DNA of 14,861 bases from DASQHM01 sp035632095 (GTDB taxonomy: Bacteria > Pseudomonadota > Alphaproteobacteria > Ferrovibrionales > Ferrovibrionaceae): assembly GCA_035632095.1 (NCBI GenBank), contig DASQHM010000156.1, forward strand, positions 1 to 14,861, read 5' to 3'. The notes below the pieces were generated by a model that saw only the letters and a program-made list of their open reading frames with translations, made no database searches and had not been told where the DNA came from. Both the position numbers and the translations under genes were made by a program. Numbering within the stretch: position 1 is the first letter of the stretch; every line of letters begins with the position of its first letter. This document shows, piece after piece, positions 13,271 through 14,861 of the stretch.

Positions 13271-14536
13271 TCAGGCCGGCCGAAGGTGCGCCGCGCGCAA
13301 ACGACGAAGCGCGGTAACGGCCAGGATCGCCGTCAGCAGGTCAAGCGCCACGACGATGGCGAATACCAGCGTCCAGCTTCCCGACTGCTCGCGCAAGTAC
13401 GCCGATACCGGCGCGCCGAGGATCGAGCCGACGCCTTGCGCAATGTAGAGGAAGCCGTAGTTGCGCATGGCGTGGTCGGGTCCGAACAGGTCGGTGAGGG
13501 TCGAGGGAAACAGCGAGAAGATCTCGCCCCACCCGAAGAACACCAACCCGGTCAGCACGACGAACAAGGCCGGATTGCCGGCGAAAGCCAGCAACACGGC
13601 AATCGCCGCCGCCTCCAGCGAAAAGGCGATGAACATCGTGAGCTCGCGCCCGATGCGGTCGGACACCCAGCCGAAGAACGGACGCGTCAGGCCGTTAGTG
13701 ACGCGCGACAGGGTGAGAGAGAACGGCACCGCCGCAAATCCGAGCACAACGGCGCCCGCCACGCCGAACTCCTTGGCGAAGGTCGCCACCTGCGACGTCA
13801 CCATAAGGCCGCCGGTCGACATCATGGTCATCATCGCGAAGAGCAGCCAGAACGCAGGATGGCGCAGCATCTCGCTCGGTCTATAGCTGCGCCGCGTCCG
13901 AGTCGCGGTGGCGGAAGGCGTGTCGACGATCGACGGCCGCCAGCCCGCCGGCGGTTGGCGCAGGAACTGCGCCGCCGCGACACCGATCAGGCCCTGCAGG
14001 CAACCGAACACGACGAGCGTGCGGGCATAACCGGACGACTGGATCATGTCTGCGATGGGAAAGCTGGTCAGGATCGCGCCGGCGCCGTAACCGGCCGCCG
14101 CCATGCCGGTCGCAAATCCGCGCCGATCCGGAAACCAGCGGACCATAAGGCCGATCACGCCGACGTAGACGATGCCGGTGCCGAAGCCGCCCAGCAGGCC
14201 GTAGGTCGCATACAGCACCCAGATGTTCTGCACGTAAGCCGACAGGACCCAGCTGGCGCCGCTCAACACGGCGCCGACTGCGATCAGTCGTCGCGGCCCG
14301 AAGCGATCCACAAGGCTCGCCTGGAACGGCGAAAAGAAAGTCTGGAGGACAATCAGGATGGAAAACGTCGTCTGAATCTCGGCCGGGCCGACGCCGGTCA
14401 CGCCGCGCAGCGGCCCGGCGAACAACGTCCATACGTACTGCGGGCTTGATATGGCCATCATCACCACAACACCCGCAACGAGCTGGCCGACGCGGCCGCT
14501 TGCTGGTGCCGATACGCTCGCTTCTGCTCCCGACAT
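13271..14536 (-). CDS. MFS transporter, oxalate/formate antiporter (OxlT)-like
   Basis: 421 residues with twelve hydrophobic segments and a central loop at about 192-220. The first helix has the SSPQYVWTLF motif (30-39) typical of the OxlT branch, DRFGPRR at 77-83 is the loop 2-3 MFS signature, and NGLTRPFFGWVSDRIGRE at 281-298 is its second-half counterpart. RNYGFLYIAQGVGSILG (358-374) lies in helix 11; as I recall OxlT, this region carries the substrate-binding Lys355, and here the aligned residue appears to be Gln367, whereas Arg278 may match OxlT Arg272. It probably carries small carboxylates, but not certainly oxalate. The ATG at 14536 is chosen because of the GGGGGG ribosome site; a TTG 19 codons upstream is less likely. 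A sigma-54-like element lies about 85 bases upstream. Confidence 0.87.
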   Translation of the reverse strand: MSGAEASVSAPASGRVGQLVAGVVVMMAISSPQYVWTLFAGPLRGVTGVGPAEIQTTFSILIVLQTFFSPFQASLVDRFGPRRLIAVGAVLSGASWVLSAYVQNIWVLYATYGLLGGFGTGIVYVGVIGLMVRWFPDRRGFATGMAAAGYGAGAILTSFPIADMIQSSGYARTLVVFGCLQGLIGVAAAQFLRQPPAGWRPSIVDTPSATATRTRRSYRPSEMLRHPAFWLLFAMMTMMSTGGLMVTSQVATFAKEFGVAGAVVLGFAAVPFSLTLSRVTNGLTRPFFGWVSDRIGRELTMFIAFSLEAAAIAVLLAFAGNPALFVVLTGLVFFGWGEIFSLFPSTLTDLFGPDHAMRNYGFLYIAQGVGSILGAPVSAYLREQSGSWTLVFAIVVALDLLTAILAVTALRRLRAAHLRPA

Positions 14537-14620
14537 GACGCCCCCCACGGTGCTGGTCGATCGACCGGTTTGCTTATGTTCGTGGGCCAACAAGATTTCT
14601 GCGGCCCGCGCTTCGGAAAC

Positions 14621-14638
14621 TTACAAGTTCCGTGCCAG
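14621..14638 (-). promoter_or_regulatory. Sigma-54-like -24/-12 promoter for the MFS transporter gene
   Basis: The minus strand reads CTGGCACGGAACTTGTAA, with a perfect TGGCACG -24 block and TTGT instead of TTGC at -12, at the canonical 10-base GG-to-GT spacing. Predicted transcription starts near 14611, giving a leader of about 75 bases to the ATG at 14536. It matches the element before amt at 17 of 18 positions although the surrounding DNA is unrelated, which supports a functional site. Confidence 0.6.
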
Positions 14639-14795
14639 GGCAATCGCACGTGTCCGTGAGCGGGCCGATCTAAAGCAGGACTGGGGGGGTTCGAGGACCG
14701 AGGCGTTGGGACGGGCAACCGAAAATGCCGGCAAAGGGCGAACGCGCCTATTTTTGCGCCAGTCACGGATAGCGAGGCGATCAATGCTGCGGCGT

Positions 14796-14842
14796 CCGTT
14801 CCGCCCCGAACGGCAGCGGCGCCGTTCCCGAGGAACGGCGCC
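14796..14842. repeat. Cluster of CCGTTC/GAACGG inverted repeats
   Basis: CCGTTC (14796-14801) pairs with GAACGG (14808-14813). Immediately after, GGCGCCGTTCC (14818-14828) pairs perfectly with GGAACGGCGCC (14832-14842) around a CGA loop. The arms are interchangeable, so alternative hairpins can form. There is no T-run, so an intrinsic terminator is not supported; a leader structure or palindromic repeat element is possible. Confidence 0.5.
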
Positions 14843-14861
14843 GGTCCATCGACGTCCGAGT

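Larger units (their letters stand above)
14537..14861. other. 325-base stretch without a recognisable gene at the right edge
   Basis: It holds the leader of the MFS gene, a sigma-54-like element (14621-14638), a run of seven G at about 14683-14689, and a cluster of inverted repeats at 14796-14842. The open frames on both strands lack family resemblance and good ribosome sites. Codon-like bias is absent, and AT-rich bits such as CCTATTTTTG near 14750 suggest promoter DNA. A gene may begin just beyond the window. Confidence 0.65.

Noticed and set aside
14461..14784. Minus-strand open frame of 107 codons at the right end
   Set aside because: It overlaps the start of the MFS gene and the sigma-54-like element, is Pro/Arg-rich and resembles nothing known to me.

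Overview
The window is GC-rich DNA with tightly packed genes. Its gene families (OpgC, SxtJ/DUF5989/carbamoyltransferase, an OxlT-like MFS carrier, a YwrD-type gamma-glutamyltransferase, a salicylyl-CoA hydroxylase/OYE fusion) point to an alphaproteobacterium, most likely a Rhizobiales/Hyphomicrobiales member. This placement is an inference from gene content and base use; there is no rRNA gene. I see no mobile element, CRISPR array or tRNA, so the window reads as ordinary chromosome with some unusual local arrangements.

Layout. (A) 1-3561, minus strand: gamma-glutamyltransferase, a membrane-anchored SGNH hydrolase, an SxtJ-like membrane protein, a 49-residue DUF5989 protein, and the first 36 codons of a NodU/CmcH-type carbamoyltransferase that runs off the left edge. 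The last three are tightly linked and form a recurrent module. (B) 3785-4174, plus: a MAPEG-family membrane protein. (C) 4212-6914, minus: a two-domain flavoprotein (salicylyl- or 2-aminobenzoyl-CoA monooxygenase fused to an Old Yellow Enzyme reductase) and a dodecin-like protein. (D) 7092-7514, plus: a PaaI-type hotdog thioesterase, whose 3' end overlaps that of the convergent GT2 polyprenyl-phosphate glycosyltransferase (7498-8502, minus). (E) 8618-10081, minus: an Amt ammonium transporter without an adjacent glnK, ended by a strong hairpin. (F) 10490-13199, plus: opgC followed by two paralogous secreted SGNH proteins, joined by two ATGA stop/start overlaps. (G) 13271-14536, minus: an oxalate/formate-antiporter-like MFS carrier. 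The last 325 bases hold only regulatory-looking structure.

How the parts relate. Regions A, D and F share a theme of cell-surface or periplasmic glycan modification (acyl transfer, SGNH esterases, a lipid-linked sugar transferase, carbamoylation). Region C with the thioesterase could act on aromatic CoA thioesters. Two observations stand out. In the opgC operon, the first SGNH paralog has lost the catalytic residue at all four SGNH positions while the second keeps them, which suggests a pseudoenzyme/enzyme pair working with an OpgC acyltransferase. The amt gene and the MFS gene, 4.4 kb apart, are each preceded by a near-identical 18-bp element (17/18) that fits a sigma-54 -24/-12 promoter in spacing and sequence, suggesting joint nitrogen- or dicarboxylate-type control.
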